Notes: generated by a model from the sequence alone, not told the origin. 64,000 nt of DNA from Marinibaculum pumilum (GCF_042646425.1 NZ_JBHRTR010000028.1:186001-250000); one strand, 5' to 3'; counted from the first letter of the stretch, positions 31,779 to 41,902 are shown. Made by a program: numbers and translations.

Positions 31779-33104
31779 TTAGCGGGAGGCGGCGTTCGCG
31801 TGAAACAGCGACAGGCCCCGCAGCAGATCCAGCGCGCGGAGAAGCTGGAAGTCCTCGTCGCTGCCGGCCGGGGTGGCGGCCTCCGGCGCGGCTTCCTTCG
31901 CCGAATCGCCCTCGGCCTTGGCCGCTTCCTCCTCCGCCTCCGGCGCCAGCCGGTTGCGCAGGTCGGCCTCGGAGGTGCGGGGGCGCTGCTCCAGCAGCTC
32001 GATCTTCGCCTGCGGCACCTCGATGTCCGGCACGATGCCCTTCGCCTGGATCGAATGGCCCGACGGCGTGTAGTAGCGCGCCGTGGTCATCCGCAGGGCG
32101 CCCTGGCCCTGGATCGGGATGATGGTCTGCACCGATCCCTTGCCGAAGGACTTGGTGCCCAGGACGATCGCCCGGTGATGGTCCTGCAGCGCGCCGGCGA
32201 CGATCTCGGAGGCGCTGGCGGACCCGCCATTGACCAGCACGACGACGGGCTTGCCGTCGGTCAGGTCGCCCTCGCGCGCGTTGTAGCGCTGCTGGTTGGC
32301 CTCGTCCCGGCCGCGGGTGGAGACGATCTCGCCCTGGTCCATGAAGGCGTCGGCGACCGCGATCGCCTGGTCCAGCAGGCCGCCCGGATTGTTGCGCAGG
32401 TCCAGGACATAGCCCTTGATCCGGTCGCCGCCGATCTCGCTCTTCAGGCTCGACAGCGCCTTCTTCAGGCCTTCCTCGGTCTGCTCGTTGAAGGTGGTGA
32501 TGCGGACATAGCCGATATCGTCCTCCGCATGGGAGCGGACCGACTGCACCTTGATCACGTCGCGGGTGATCTCGAAGTCCAGCGGCCCGTCCTCGCCCTC
32601 GCGCTGGACGGAAATCTTGATCTTGGAACTGACCGGGCCGCGCATCTGCTCGACCGCCTCCGACAGGGTCATGCCCAGGACCGGGGTGCCGTCCAGGTGG
32701 GTGATCAGGTCGCCCGCCTTCAGGCCCGCGCGGGCCGCCGGCGTGTCGTCTATCGGGGTCACCACCTTGACCAGGCCGTTGTCCATCGTGACCTCGATGC
32801 CCAGCCCGCCGAACTCGCCGCGGGTCTGCACCTGCATCTCGCGGAACTTCTTCGGGTTCAGGTAGGTGGAATGCGGATCCAGGGAGGCCAGCATGCCGTT
32901 GATCGCGGCCTCCACCAGTTCGGCATCGTCGGACGGCTCGACATAGTCGTTGCGGACCCGCTCGAAGATGTCGCCGAACAGGTTCAGCTGCCGGTATGTC
33001 TCGGAGCTTGCCGCCTGGCTGCCCCCGCCTTGCGGCAGGGCCAGGGTGCCCACGGCGATCAGCAGCAGGAAGGAGAAAGCGCTTCCCAGCAGGAAATTAC
33101 GCAT
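31779..33104 (-). CDS. ctpA: Carboxyl-terminal processing protease (S41 family)
   Basis: 441 residues. It has an N-terminal signal or anchor helix (about 5-23), an S41 N-terminal region, a PDZ domain (about 100-170, with GLGIEV) and the protease domain. The catalytic serine is in GGSASASEIVAGAL near residue 312 and the lysine in GTKSFGKGSVQ near 337. The C-terminal tail is Glu/Ala-rich. CtpA acts in the periplasm on envelope proteins. The gene directly upstream encodes an EnvC-like protein, a pairing common in alphaproteobacteria. Confidence 0.94.
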   Translation of the reverse strand: MRNFLLGSAFSFLLLIAVGTLALPQGGGSQAASSETYRQLNLFGDIFERVRNDYVEPSDDAELVEAAINGMLASLDPHSTYLNPKKFREMQVQTRGEFGGLGIEVTMDNGLVKVVTPIDDTPAARAGLKAGDLITHLDGTPVLGMTLSEAVEQMRGPVSSKIKISVQREGEDGPLDFEITRDVIKVQSVRSHAEDDIGYVRITTFNEQTEEGLKKALSSLKSEIGGDRIKGYVLDLRNNPGGLLDQAIAVADAFMDQGEIVSTRGRDEANQQRYNAREGDLTDGKPVVVLVNGGSASASEIVAGALQDHHRAIVLGTKSFGKGSVQTIIPIQGQGALRMTTARYYTPSGHSIQAKGIVPDIEVPQAKIELLEQRPRTSEADLRNRLAPEAEEEAAKAEGDSAKEAAPEAATPAGSDEDFQLLRALDLLRGLSLFHANAASR

Positions 33105-34433
33105 CTAGCCACTCGCTTTTCGGTTTGCTTTGGCGATCCAGCGTTCGGGATCGATGGGTTTGCCCTCATGGCGCAATTCTAGGTACAGCGACGGACGCGC
33201 CCCCCCCGCCGTGCCGGCGTTCATCACGCCGACAGGCTCCCCCGACAGAACATGGTCGCCAACCTCACGGTCGATCCGGCCAAACCCTGCCAAAAGGGTA
33301 TGGTAGTTTTCGCCGTGGGCCAGGATCAATATCCGACCATATCCCTTGAACGGCCCGGCGAACATCACACGTGCGTCAGCCGGCGCGGTGACCTGGGCAT
33401 TGTCGCGCACCGACACGGTCAGGCCGGGCCGCCGCTCGCTGCTGCCCTGGATCGGCCCCTGGTAGCGGCCGATCACCCGGCCGGCGACCGGCATCGTCAT
33501 GCTGCCCGGCTTCAGCCCGTCCAGGCGCGGCGGGGTCAGCGCCGCCGGGCGCACGCCGGCGGGCCGGCCCTGCGCCGCCTGCGCCGCCGCGCGGGCGGCG
33601 AACTGGCGTTCGCGGGCGAGGCGCTCCGCCTCCTCCAGGTCGCCCAGAAGATTGCGGACATTGGCCGCATCCTGGGTCAGGCTGGCGACCTGGCGCGACA
33701 GGGCCGCCGCCTCGTCGCGGGTGTCGGCGCGCGCGGCGTCCAGCTCGCGCTCCATCGACGACAGCCGCGCGCGCTCGTCCGCCATCGACCGGACCACCTG
33801 GTTCAGCTCCATGCGGCGGGCATGCAGGTCGGCCTCGATCTTCGCCAGCTCGTCCAGGTCGTCGCGCAGGCCGGCGGCGCGGGCATTGATCAGCGGCCCG
33901 ACATCGCCCAGCAGGACCGCCGCGCGCCAGGTGTCATAGGCCTCCCCCGGCGCGAACAGCATCGCCTCCGGCGGGCGGCGGCTCAGGCGGGTCAGGCCGT
34001 TGACCAGCCGGGTCAGCTCCGCCCGTTGCCGGTCCAGCTCCTGCAGCTTGTGGAAGCGCGCCTCGCGGATCGCCGCCAGGGTCAGTTCCAGCGCGCTGGC
34101 CTCCTCCTCCTGGCTCTGCAGGGCGGCGGCGGTGGCGATCGACTTGCGGCGCAGCTCTTCCAGCCGGTTGCGCAGCGCCTTTTCCCGCTCGGTGAGGTCC
34201 TGGTGCTTCTCCTGGCGGCTTTCCAGGCTCTGCTGCATCTCCTGCAGCCGTTTCTGCGCCGCCTCCCGCTCCGCCGAGAGTTCGGCCGGCTGCGGCGGGT
34301 CCGCCTGCTGCGCAGGCACGGCCGCCGGGACCAGGGCGAGCGCCAGCGCAACCGCCAGGGCGACCGCCAGCGCCGGGGCGGGCAGCGGGCCGCGCCGGGC
34401 GCGGCGGGGATCTGTGCGCTCAGGCGATGGCAC
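33105..34433 (-). CDS. Murein hydrolase activator EnvC-like protein
   Basis: 442 residues: a signal peptide (about 20-42), a long coiled coil (about 50-280), then a degenerate LytM/M23 domain (about 320-435). In active M23 enzymes the last motif is HLHFE; here the place reads SLYLELRHEG, so zinc ligands are missing. This fits EnvC, which activates amidases rather than cutting peptidoglycan itself. It acts at division in the periplasm. Its start overlaps the end of gpmI by 14 bases, so the genes are coupled. Confidence 0.88.
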   Translation of the reverse strand: MPSPERTDPRRARRGPLPAPALAVALAVALALALVPAAVPAQQADPPQPAELSAEREAAQKRLQEMQQSLESRQEKHQDLTEREKALRNRLEELRRKSIATAAALQSQEEEASALELTLAAIREARFHKLQELDRQRAELTRLVNGLTRLSRRPPEAMLFAPGEAYDTWRAAVLLGDVGPLINARAAGLRDDLDELAKIEADLHARRMELNQVVRSMADERARLSSMERELDAARADTRDEAAALSRQVASLTQDAANVRNLLGDLEEAERLARERQFAARAAAQAAQGRPAGVRPAALTPPRLDGLKPGSMTMPVAGRVIGRYQGPIQGSSERRPGLTVSVRDNAQVTAPADARVMFAGPFKGYGRILILAHGENYHTLLAGFGRIDREVGDHVLSGEPVGVMNAGTAGGARPSLYLELRHEGKPIDPERWIAKANRKASG

Positions 34434-36024
34434 GGTCCGCCCGGCCGGCCTTGCCGGCCGCGCCGGCTTCCGCCGGCTGCAGCAGGGAATGGCCGGTCAT
34501 CTCCGCCGGCTGCGCCAGGCCCAGCAGGTCCAGGATGGTCGGCGCGATATCCGCCAGGCCGCCATCGGCCAGGCGGCGGCCCTGCGCCGCCGGCCCGACC
34601 AGCAGCCCGGGCACCGGGTTGGTGGTGTGCTGGGTATGGGCGGCGCCGCTGTCGGGGTCGCGCATCTCCTCCAGATTGCCATGGTCGGCGGTGACCAGCA
34701 TCACGCCGCCGGCGCGCTCGACCGCATCCGCCACCCGGCCCAGTGCCGCGTCCACCGCCTCCGCCGCCTTGATCGCGGCGGGCAGCTTGCCGGTATGGCC
34801 GACCATGTCGGGATTGGCGAAATTCACCACCACCAGGGCGAAGCGGCCGCCGTCGAGCGCCGCCACCACCTCGTCGGTGACCTGGGCGGCCGACATCTCC
34901 GGCTGCAGGTCGTAGGTGGCGACCTTGGGCGAGGGGACCAGTGCCCGCTCCTCGCCGTCGAAGACCTGCTCCTCGCCGCCGTTCAGGAAGAAGGTGACAT
35001 GGGCATATTTCTCGGTCTCCGCGATGCGGATCTGCTGCAAGCCGGCCGCGGCCAGGCAGGCGCCCAGGGTGTTGGGGAAGGTCATGGCAGGGAACAGCAC
35101 CGCCATCCGCTCGTCCAGCGCCGCGGAATAGGAGGCCATGCCGGCAACGGCGGAAAAGGCCGGCATCCGGCGGGCGAAGCCGTCGAACTGCGGGTCGGTC
35201 AGCGCGGTCATGATCTGGCGCGCCCGGTCGGCGCGGAAATTCGCCATCACCAGGGCATCGCCGTCGGCCATGCCGGCATAATCGCCGATCACGGCGGGCT
35301 GCACGAACTCGTCCGTCTCCTCGGCGTCATAGGCGGCCTGCAGCGCCGCCGCCGCGCTATCCGCCCGGCGCACCCCTTCGCCGTCGACCAGGGCGGCATA
35401 GGCGAGCGCCGTGCGCTCCCAGCGCTTGTCGCGGTCCATGCCGTAGTAGCGGCCGCAGATCGTGGCGATGCGGGCATCGGCGCCCGTCTCCCGGATCTCC
35501 TGCAGACCGGCCTCCACCTGCGGCAGGAAGTCCCGCGCGCTCTGCGGCGGGGTGTCGCGGCCGTCCAGCAGGGCATGAAGACGCACCGCCAGGCCGGCCT
35601 TTGCCGCGACACCGGCCAGGGCCAGGATGTGGCGCTGGTGGCTGTGGACGCCGCCCGGCGACATCAGGCCCAGGATATGCACCGTGCCGCTGCCGGCCTT
35701 CGCCGCGTCCAGCACCTCCTGCAAGGCGGGGATCCTTGCGAAGCTGCCGTCGGCGATCGCGGCGTCGATCCGCGGCAGGTCCTGGACCGGGATCCGGCCG
35801 GAGCCGATGGTCATGTGGCCGACCTCGGAATTGCCCATCTGCCCGTCGGGCAGGCCCACCGCGGCGCCGGACGTAGCGATCCGCGCCGGCGCCTGCGCCG
35901 CGGTGAAGCGGGACCAGTTCGGCAGCTTCGCCTGCGCCAGGGCATTGTCCTCCGGCGCGTCGCGCAGGCCCCAGCCGTCCAGGATGCAGAGGACGACGGG
36001 GGCGGGGGACTTGGCGGCGGTCAT
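34420..36024 (-). CDS. gpmI: 2,3-bisphosphoglycerate-independent phosphoglycerate mutase
   Basis: 534 residues from the ATG at 36024. It begins with VVLCILDGWGLR, where the Asp binds manganese. The catalytic serine is in GQMGNSEVGHMTIG near residue 64. The C-terminal metal site includes VTADHGNLEEM and AHTQHTTNPVP. It interconverts 3- and 2-phosphoglycerate. The long open frame beyond 36024 is not part of the family. Confidence 0.96.
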   Translation of the reverse strand: MTAAKSPAPVVLCILDGWGLRDAPEDNALAQAKLPNWSRFTAAQAPARIATSGAAVGLPDGQMGNSEVGHMTIGSGRIPVQDLPRIDAAIADGSFARIPALQEVLDAAKAGSGTVHILGLMSPGGVHSHQRHILALAGVAAKAGLAVRLHALLDGRDTPPQSARDFLPQVEAGLQEIRETGADARIATICGRYYGMDRDKRWERTALAYAALVDGEGVRRADSAAAALQAAYDAEETDEFVQPAVIGDYAGMADGDALVMANFRADRARQIMTALTDPQFDGFARRMPAFSAVAGMASYSAALDERMAVLFPAMTFPNTLGACLAAAGLQQIRIAETEKYAHVTFFLNGGEEQVFDGEERALVPSPKVATYDLQPEMSAAQVTDEVVAALDGGRFALVVVNFANPDMVGHTGKLPAAIKAAEAVDAALGRVADAVERAGGVMLVTADHGNLEEMRDPDSGAAHTQHTTNPVPGLLVGPAAQGRRLADGGLADIAPTILDLLGLAQPAEMTGHSLLQPAEAGAAGKAGRADRAIA

Positions 36025-36134
36025 GGAAGGCTCCTGTCGTGTCTTGCTGCCCCGCCGTTCCGGTATTCCGCGGCAGGGCCTGCCGGACGAACCGGCGGCG
36101 CCGGCGGTCGGTTCCGCAGCGCACCGGATCCGGC

Positions 36135-36605
36135 TCATGCGCGATGATATGGATGGTTTTCCAGGATCGTATAGGCGCGATAGAGCTGCTCCGCCAGCAT
36201 CGCCCGGACCAGCATGTGCGGCCAGGTCTGCCGGCCGAAGGCCAGGCGCAGGTCGGCGCGGGCCGCCAGGCCCGGCTCCAGCCCGTCCGGCCCGCCGATC
36301 AGCACGGCGACCGCCGCACCGCCGTCCTGGCGCTGCCGGTCCAGCCAGGCGGCGATCGCGGCGCTGCCCAGATCCTCGCCGCGTTCGTCCAGCACGATGC
36401 GGCGGTGCCCTGCCGGCACCGCCCGTTGCAGGGCGGCGGCCTCCTCCGCCTTGCGCTGATCGGCGGTGGCGGCGCGCGATTGCGGCAGTTCCGTCAGGCT
36501 GACCTGCCAGGGCAGGCGCTTCAGGTACTCGGCCAGCAAACGGGCCTCCGGCCCGTCGCGGCTCTTGCCGCGGGCGCGGCCGATGGCGGCGATCAGCAGC
36601 CGCAT
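36135..36605 (-). CDS. rlmH: 23S rRNA pseudouridine-1915 N3-methyltransferase
   Basis: 156 residues, family length. It has the SPOUT knot with LIGGPDGLEPGL near residue 103 and the C-terminal HMLVRAMLAEQLYRAYTILENHPYH, which is the RlmH signature. It methylates pseudouridine 1915 in helix 69 of 23S rRNA. It lies between rsfS and gpmI on the same strand, as usual. Confidence 0.95.
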   Translation of the reverse strand: MRLLIAAIGRARGKSRDGPEARLLAEYLKRLPWQVSLTELPQSRAATADQRKAEEAAALQRAVPAGHRRIVLDERGEDLGSAAIAAWLDRQRQDGGAAVAVLIGGPDGLEPGLAARADLRLAFGRQTWPHMLVRAMLAEQLYRAYTILENHPYHRA

Positions 36606-36675
36606 GACAACCCTGCCGCCGGCTGCACGGCAGAAGGCCGCCGCGGGCCGGCCGCGCCGCCGGCGCGGCGCCGCG

Positions 36676-37068
36676 TCAGAGCGCCGCGGCCTGTTCCGGC
36701 CAGGTCACCGACCAGAGCTTCTCCAGGTTGTAGAAGCTGCGCACCTCGGGCTGGAAGACATGCACCAGCACGTCGCCCAGGTCGATGGCGACCCATTCCG
36801 CGGTACGCATCCCCTCGACTCCGAGGACCGGCTGGTCGGCCGCCTTCACGCGCTCGACCAGATGCTCCGCGATCGCGGCCACCTGTCGGCTGGAGCGCCC
36901 GCTGGCGATGACCATGTAGTCGGCCAGCGTGGTCTTCCCCGCCAGGTCGATGACGGAGATGTTCTCCGCCTTGTCGTCCTCCAGCGAGTCGCGAACGCGG
37001 TTCAGCAGGGCCTCGGCCGCTGCTGCCGCATCGATGCCGCTCCCGGCATTCTGCGCAATTGGCTGCAT
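36676..37068 (-). CDS. rsfS: Ribosomal silencing factor RsfS
   Basis: 130 residues. It has DKAENISVIDLAGKTTLADYMVI-like sequence near 33-55, the SGRSSRQVAAIAEHL segment, and WVAIDLGDVLVHVF near 91-104. RsfS binds L14 and blocks subunit joining in starvation. It is followed on the same strand by rlmH. A 249-bp spacer separates it from nadD. Confidence 0.95.
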   Translation of the reverse strand: MQPIAQNAGSGIDAAAAAEALLNRVRDSLEDDKAENISVIDLAGKTTLADYMVIASGRSSRQVAAIAEHLVERVKAADQPVLGVEGMRTAEWVAIDLGDVLVHVFQPEVRSFYNLEKLWSVTWPEQAAAL

Positions 37069-37317
37069 GAGTGAGATGAAGTCCCTCTCCCTTATGGCGT
37101 CTGGCCGGCCTGCTCTCCCGGAACCGGCCGCCGGCTCGGCCCGATGGTTCCGGAACGGGTGGCCGCCGCCCGGGCACCTGGAAAAGGGGCGCCGGCAGCG
37201 ATGATCGGTACGAATGTCTGGACGGTCGGGGCGCCACGCGCGGCGCCTGCTTCTGGATTGCGGGCGGCGCCCGTCACGCGGCTCCCGCCTTCCGGCTGGT
37301 GGCCGGCCGGCGCGCCG

Positions 37318-37998
37318 TCACGCGGCCTCTCCTGCAACGGCAGGCTGCGCCGGCGGTTCCACGGCAGTCCCGGTCCCGATGCTGCGGGCACGAATGGCGG
37401 TGGCGGAGGCCGGGTGGGTGCGCACATGCAGGAAGCACCAGGCCGGTGCGTGCCGGCCCGGTAGCGAAGAAGCGGCCTCTGCCGGTTGGCGGCTGGCGGC
37501 GAAACGCATGGCTCCCGGGGCGCTGAGACTGCGATGAGCGTAAGTCGGCCTGTCGATCACCGCAATCGGGGTTTTCATGAAGATTTCGTGCCACCGCTTC
37601 CAGCGGTGGATCTGTGCCAGGTTGTCCGCCCCCATCAGCCAGACGAAATCCTGCCCCGGATAACGCCCGTGCAGGCGGCCCAGGGTGTCGGCGGTAAAGG
37701 TCGTGCCCAAGCGGCTTTCCAGATCCGTCACCCTGATGAAATGGGGCAGGCCCAGCGCCCGTGCAAGGCGGATCCGCTCCGCCAGCGGCTTCATCCCCGC
37801 CCGGGCCTTCAGCGGGTTCTGCGGGCTGACCAGCCACCAGACCTGGTCCAGCCGCAGCCGCGCCCGCGCCACCGCCGAGATGTAGACATGGCCGTCATGG
37901 GCGGGGTTGAACGACCCGCCCAGCAGGCCGATGCGCAGGCCCGGTGCCATGCCGCTGCGGCTGAGCGGCACCGGCGGCGGCGCGCCCCGTCCGCTCAA
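37318..37998 (-). CDS. nadD: Nicotinate-nucleotide adenylyltransferase
   Basis: 226 residues. The nucleotidyltransferase motif GLLGGSFNPAHDGH lies near residue 24. WWLVSPQNPLK and FVWLMGADNL are also typical. A TTG at 37998 with GGAGG 4 bases upstream is taken as start; an ATG at 37950 would still keep the motif. NadD makes nicotinate adenine dinucleotide in NAD synthesis. It follows proA by 24 bases. Confidence 0.93.
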   Translation of the reverse strand: MSGRGAPPPVPLSRSGMAPGLRIGLLGGSFNPAHDGHVYISAVARARLRLDQVWWLVSPQNPLKARAGMKPLAERIRLARALGLPHFIRVTDLESRLGTTFTADTLGRLHGRYPGQDFVWLMGADNLAQIHRWKRWHEIFMKTPIAVIDRPTYAHRSLSAPGAMRFAASRQPAEAASSLPGRHAPAWCFLHVRTHPASATAIRARSIGTGTAVEPPAQPAVAGEAA

Positions 37999-38022
37999 GA
38001 CGCCTCCGACCGCTTCACGCCA

Positions 38023-39333
38023 TCAGGGCCGGGTCTGGCCATCGCCTTCGACCTGGTACTTGAAGGTGGTCAGCTGCTCCACCCCCACCGGGCCGCGGGC
38101 ATGCAGCCGCCCGGTGGCGATGCCGATCTCCGCCCCCATGCCGAACTGCCCGCCATCGGCGAACTGGGTGGAGGCGTTGTGCATCACGATCGCGCTGTCC
38201 ACCGCGTTCAGGAACTTTGCCGCCGCCGCCGCATCGCCGGTGACGATGGCGTCGGTATGGTGGGAGCCATAGCGCGCGATATGCGCGATCGCGGCGTCCA
38301 GGTCGGGCACCACCTTGGCAGAGATGATCGCGTCCAGATATTCCGTCGACCAGTCCTCCTCGCTCGCCGGGGTGACCCGCGGATCGGCCTTCTGCACGGC
38401 GTCGTCGCCGCGCACCGCGCAGCCGGCGTCCAGCAGGGCGGCGACCAGCGGGCCGGCCATGCGGTCGGCAACCTTGGCGTCGATCAGCAGGCTTTCCGTC
38501 GCGCCGCAGATGCCGGTGCGACGCAGCTTCGCGTTCAGCAGGATCTGCTTCGCCATCTCCAGGTCGGCGGCCTCATGGACATAGACGTGGCAATTGCCGT
38601 CCAGATGGGCCAGCACCGGGATCCGGCTCTCCGCCTGCACCCGGGCGATCAGGCCCTTGCCGCCGCGCGGCACGATCAGGTCCACCCACTTGTCCAGCCG
38701 CAGCAGCGCGCCGACGGCGGCGCGATCGGCGGTCGGCACCCGCTGGACCGATTCCGCCGGCAGGCCGGCCTCGCGCAGGCCCGCCTGCAGGCAGTCCAGG
38801 ATCGCGGCGGAGGAATGCAGGCTGTCGGAGCCGCCGCGCAGGATGCAGGCATTGCCCGACTTCAGGCACAGCCCGCCGGCATCGGCGGTCACGTTGGGGC
38901 GGCTCTCGTAGATGATGCCGATCACCCCCAGCGGCACGGCCACCCGGCGGATATGCAGGCCGTTGGGCCGGTCCCATTCCGCCAGCACCCGGCCGACCGG
39001 GTCGGGCAGCTCGGCGATCTGTTCCAGGCCGGCGGCCATCGCCTCGATCCGCTCCGGCGTCAGGGTCAGGCGGTCGACCAGGGCGGCGGCGGTGCCGCTC
39101 TCCTTCGCCGCGGCCACATCCTTCGCGTTCTCCGCCAGGATCGCGTCGGTGTTGCTGCGCAGCGCGGCGGCGGCGGCGCGCAGGGCGCGGTCCTTCCGGT
39201 CCGCCGGGGCGGCGGCCAGGACCGGCTGCGCGGCGGCGGCGCGGCGGCCGATCTCGTCCATCAGGCCTTCGACATCGCCGCCCGGAACGTCCTTCGCCGC
39301 ATCGAGGGGCACAACCTTGCTCGCCTGGCTCAT
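38023..39333 (-). CDS. proA: Gamma-glutamyl phosphate reductase
   Basis: 436 residues from the ATG at 39333. The aldehyde dehydrogenase-like fold shows VPLGVIGIIYESRPNVT near residue 124, GNACILRGGSD, and the catalytic cysteine in RRTGICGATES near residue 272. It performs the second step of proline synthesis. proB lies 64 bases upstream on the same strand. Confidence 0.96.
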   Translation of the reverse strand: MSQASKVVPLDAAKDVPGGDVEGLMDEIGRRAAAAQPVLAAAPADRKDRALRAAAAALRSNTDAILAENAKDVAAAKESGTAAALVDRLTLTPERIEAMAAGLEQIAELPDPVGRVLAEWDRPNGLHIRRVAVPLGVIGIIYESRPNVTADAGGLCLKSGNACILRGGSDSLHSSAAILDCLQAGLREAGLPAESVQRVPTADRAAVGALLRLDKWVDLIVPRGGKGLIARVQAESRIPVLAHLDGNCHVYVHEAADLEMAKQILLNAKLRRTGICGATESLLIDAKVADRMAGPLVAALLDAGCAVRGDDAVQKADPRVTPASEEDWSTEYLDAIISAKVVPDLDAAIAHIARYGSHHTDAIVTGDAAAAAKFLNAVDSAIVMHNASTQFADGGQFGMGAEIGIATGRLHARGPVGVEQLTTFKYQVEGDGQTRP

Positions 39334-39397
39334 CGTTCGTCCTCCTGATCTTCCGTTCGTGCCGGACGCCGGCCCGAAGCGGCGGCGTCCGGCCGCA

Positions 39398-40744
39398 TCA
39401 CCCGGCCTCGGCCTCGGCCTCTTCCCGCTGGATCTCGCGCGCCTGGTCGGCGGTGCGCAGTTCGGGCGGCAGGCGCAGCCAGGGGCCGGTCGAATGCACC
39501 ACCAGGTCGTCCCGGTGGATGATCTCGTCGCGCCCACGGTAGCCCAGCAGGCGCGTGATTTCACGGCTGCGATGGCCGGCGATGGTGCGGGCGTCGTCCG
39601 ACGAATAGGCGCAGAGGCCGCGCCCCAGCTCCCAGCCCTCGGCATCGGCAACGATCACCGGGTCGCCGCGGTCGAACTCCCCGGTCACCGCGGTCACGCC
39701 GGCGGGCAGCAGGGAGCGGCCGCGGTCCAGCGCCCGTTTCGCGCCCTTGTCGACGATCAGCGCGCCCAGCGGCTGCAGGCTGGCGGCGATCCAGCTCTTG
39801 CGGGCGTTGAAGGCGGAATCCACCGCCGCGAACCAGGTGCAGGGGGCGCCGGCCAGCAGCCGGCGGATCGGGTGCGGCTCGATCCCGCGGGCGATCGCCA
39901 TGGCACAGCCGGCATGGCTGGCGATGCGCGCCGCCAGCAGCTTGGTGCGCATGCCGCCGGAGCCGTATTCCGTCTTCTTCAGGCCGGCCATCGCCTCGAT
40001 CTCCGGCGTGACCTCCTCCACCCAGGGCACCAGCTTCGCCGACTTCTTGCGCCGCGGGTCGGCGTCGTACAGCCCGTCCACGTCGGACAGCAGCACCAGG
40101 CAGTCGGCCATCATCATCTGCGCCACCCGGGCGGCCAGCCGGTCATTGTCGCCGAAGCGGATCTCGCTGGTGGCGACGGTGTCGTTCTCGTTCACCACCG
40201 GGATCGCGCCCAGCCGCCACAGCATCTCGATCGTCGCCCGCGCGTTCAGGAAGCGGCGCCGGTCCTCGGTATCGCCCAGGGTCAGCAGGATCTGCGCCAC
40301 GTTGATCTGGTGCCGCGCCAGCGCCGACTGCCAGCGATGCGCCAGGCGGATCTGCCCGATCGAGGCGGCGGCCTGGCTCTCCTCCAGCCGCAGCCGGCCG
40401 GGCCTGAAGCCCAGCGCCTCGCGCCCCAGCCCGATCGCGCCCGACGACACCACCAGCACCCGCTTCCCCGCCCGGTGCAGGTCGGCCAGGTCGTCGGCCA
40501 GCGCGTCCAGCCAGTCCGCCCGCACATCGCCCTTGCCCGGATCGACCAGCAGGGAGGAGCCGACCTTCACCACCACCAGATCGCCTTCCGCGAGGGGGCT
40601 CGCCTCCGGCGGGGGCGGCGGCGGCATGGCGGGCAGCGGCGCCCGCGCGCGATGCCGGACCTGGCCGGATTCGTCGGCGGTATCGGCATCGCCGATATCG
40701 GGCTTTTCGGCGTCGGGGACCTCGGCCTCCTGGGCGTCGGACAT
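39398..40744 (-). CDS. proB: Glutamate 5-kinase with PUA domain
   Basis: 448 residues if the ATG at 40744 is used; a methionine at 40627 would give 409. The kinase domain begins at about residue 53 with DLVVVKVGSSLL. VVSSGAIGLG, NENDTVAT and SDVDGLYDADPR follow. A PUA domain forms the last 80 residues. The first 50 residues (acidic, then Pro-rich) are extra compared with about 370 residues in most ProB. Neither start has a clear Shine-Dalgarno. It begins 38 bases after the obgE stop. Confidence 0.94.
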   Translation of the reverse strand: MSDAQEAEVPDAEKPDIGDADTADESGQVRHRARAPLPAMPPPPPPEASPLAEGDLVVVKVGSSLLVDPGKGDVRADWLDALADDLADLHRAGKRVLVVSSGAIGLGREALGFRPGRLRLEESQAAASIGQIRLAHRWQSALARHQINVAQILLTLGDTEDRRRFLNARATIEMLWRLGAIPVVNENDTVATSEIRFGDNDRLAARVAQMMMADCLVLLSDVDGLYDADPRRKKSAKLVPWVEEVTPEIEAMAGLKKTEYGSGGMRTKLLAARIASHAGCAMAIARGIEPHPIRRLLAGAPCTWFAAVDSAFNARKSWIAASLQPLGALIVDKGAKRALDRGRSLLPAGVTAVTGEFDRGDPVIVADAEGWELGRGLCAYSSDDARTIAGHRSREITRLLGYRGRDEIIHRDDLVVHSTGPWLRLPPELRTADQAREIQREEAEAEAG

Positions 40745-40782
40745 GGTTACACTCGCGTTGCGGTTCGCATGCCGCGGCCCGC

Positions 40783-41902
40783 CTAGACCGGGGTCCAGGC
40801 GGTGTCGCGGCCGGCGGCCCGGTCGGCCGCCGCCTGTTCCGCCGCGGCCTCNNNNNNNNNNNNNNNNNNNNNNNNNNNNNNNNNNNNNNNNNNNNNNNNN
40901 NNNNNNNNNNNNNNNNNNNNNNNNNNNNNNNAGCATCCGGCGCAGCACCTCGGTCACGCCGGCGCCGGTGACGCCGGACAGGGGCAGGACGGGGGTCGCG
41001 CCGGCCGCCGCCTGCAGGGCGGCGCGGCGGGCCTCGACCTCGTCCGCGGTCAGGGCGTCGGTCTTGTTCAGGCCGATCACCTCGGGCTTCTCCGCCACGC
41101 CATGGCCATAGGCTTCCAGCTCGCGGCGGATCAGGCGCCAGTTCGCCACCGGGTCCTCCGCCGTGGCGTCGACCAGGTGCAGCACCGTGGCGCAGCGCTC
41201 GACATGGCCCAGGAAGCGGTCGCCCAGGCCGGTGCCCTCATGCGCGCCCTCGATCAGGCCGGGCAGGTCGGCCAGCACGAATTCCCGGTTGTCGACGCCG
41301 ACGACGCCGAGCTGCGGGTGCAGGGTGGTGAAGGGATAGTCGGCGATCTTCGGCTTTGCCCGGCTGACCGCCGCCAGGAAGGTCGACTTGCCGGCATTGG
41401 GCAGGCCCACGAGGCCGGCATCGGCGATCAGCTTCAGGTGCAGCCAGAGCCACATCTCCTGCCCCGGCCAGCCGGGTTCGGCCCGGCGCGGCGCCTGGTT
41501 GGTGGAGCTCTTGAACTGCGCATTGCCGCGGCCGCCATCGCCGCCGCGCGCCAGCAGCACCTTCTGCCCGACCTGGGTCAGGTCGGCGATCACCGTCTCC
41601 TTGTCCTCGGCCAGGATCTGGGTGCCGGCGGGGACCCGCATGACGATGTCGTCGGCGGCGGGGCCGGTGCGGTTCGCGCCCATGCCGTGATGGCCGCGGC
41701 GCGCCTTGAAATGCTGCTGGTAGCGATAGTCGATCAGGGTGTTCAGGCCGTCGACGGCCTCCGCCCAGACATGGCCGCCGCGGCCGCCATCGCCGCCGTC
41801 GGGGCCGCCGAACTCGACATACTTCTCCCGCCGGAAGGAGACGCAGCCCGCGCCGCCATCGCCGGATTTGACGAAGACTTTCGCCTGGTCGAGGAATTTC
41901 AT
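40783..41902 (-). CDS. obgE: GTPase ObgE/CgtA, interrupted by an assembly gap
   Basis: ATG at 41902. The glycine-rich Obg domain starts MKFLDQAKVFVKSGDGG. The G domain has GLPNAGKST, ADLPGLIEGAHEG and NKTDAL. The N run at 40852-40931 interrupts the C-terminus. After it the true end reads EAAAEQAAADRAAGRDTAWTPV and stops at 40783-40785, in a different frame from the part before the gap. So the gap length is wrong and no real frameshift needs to be assumed. ObgE acts in 50S assembly and stress control. rpmA and rplU lie just upstream. Confidence 0.93.
40852..40931. other. Assembly gap (80 N) inside obgE
   Basis: Flanking obgE segments are in different frames, so the size given is not the real one. 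Translating straight through it falsely joins obgE to proB. Confidence 0.9.

Noticed and set aside
39398..41902. Apparent obgE-proB fusion protein
   Set aside because: Also an effect of the N run; the obgE C-terminus ends at 40783 in another frame.
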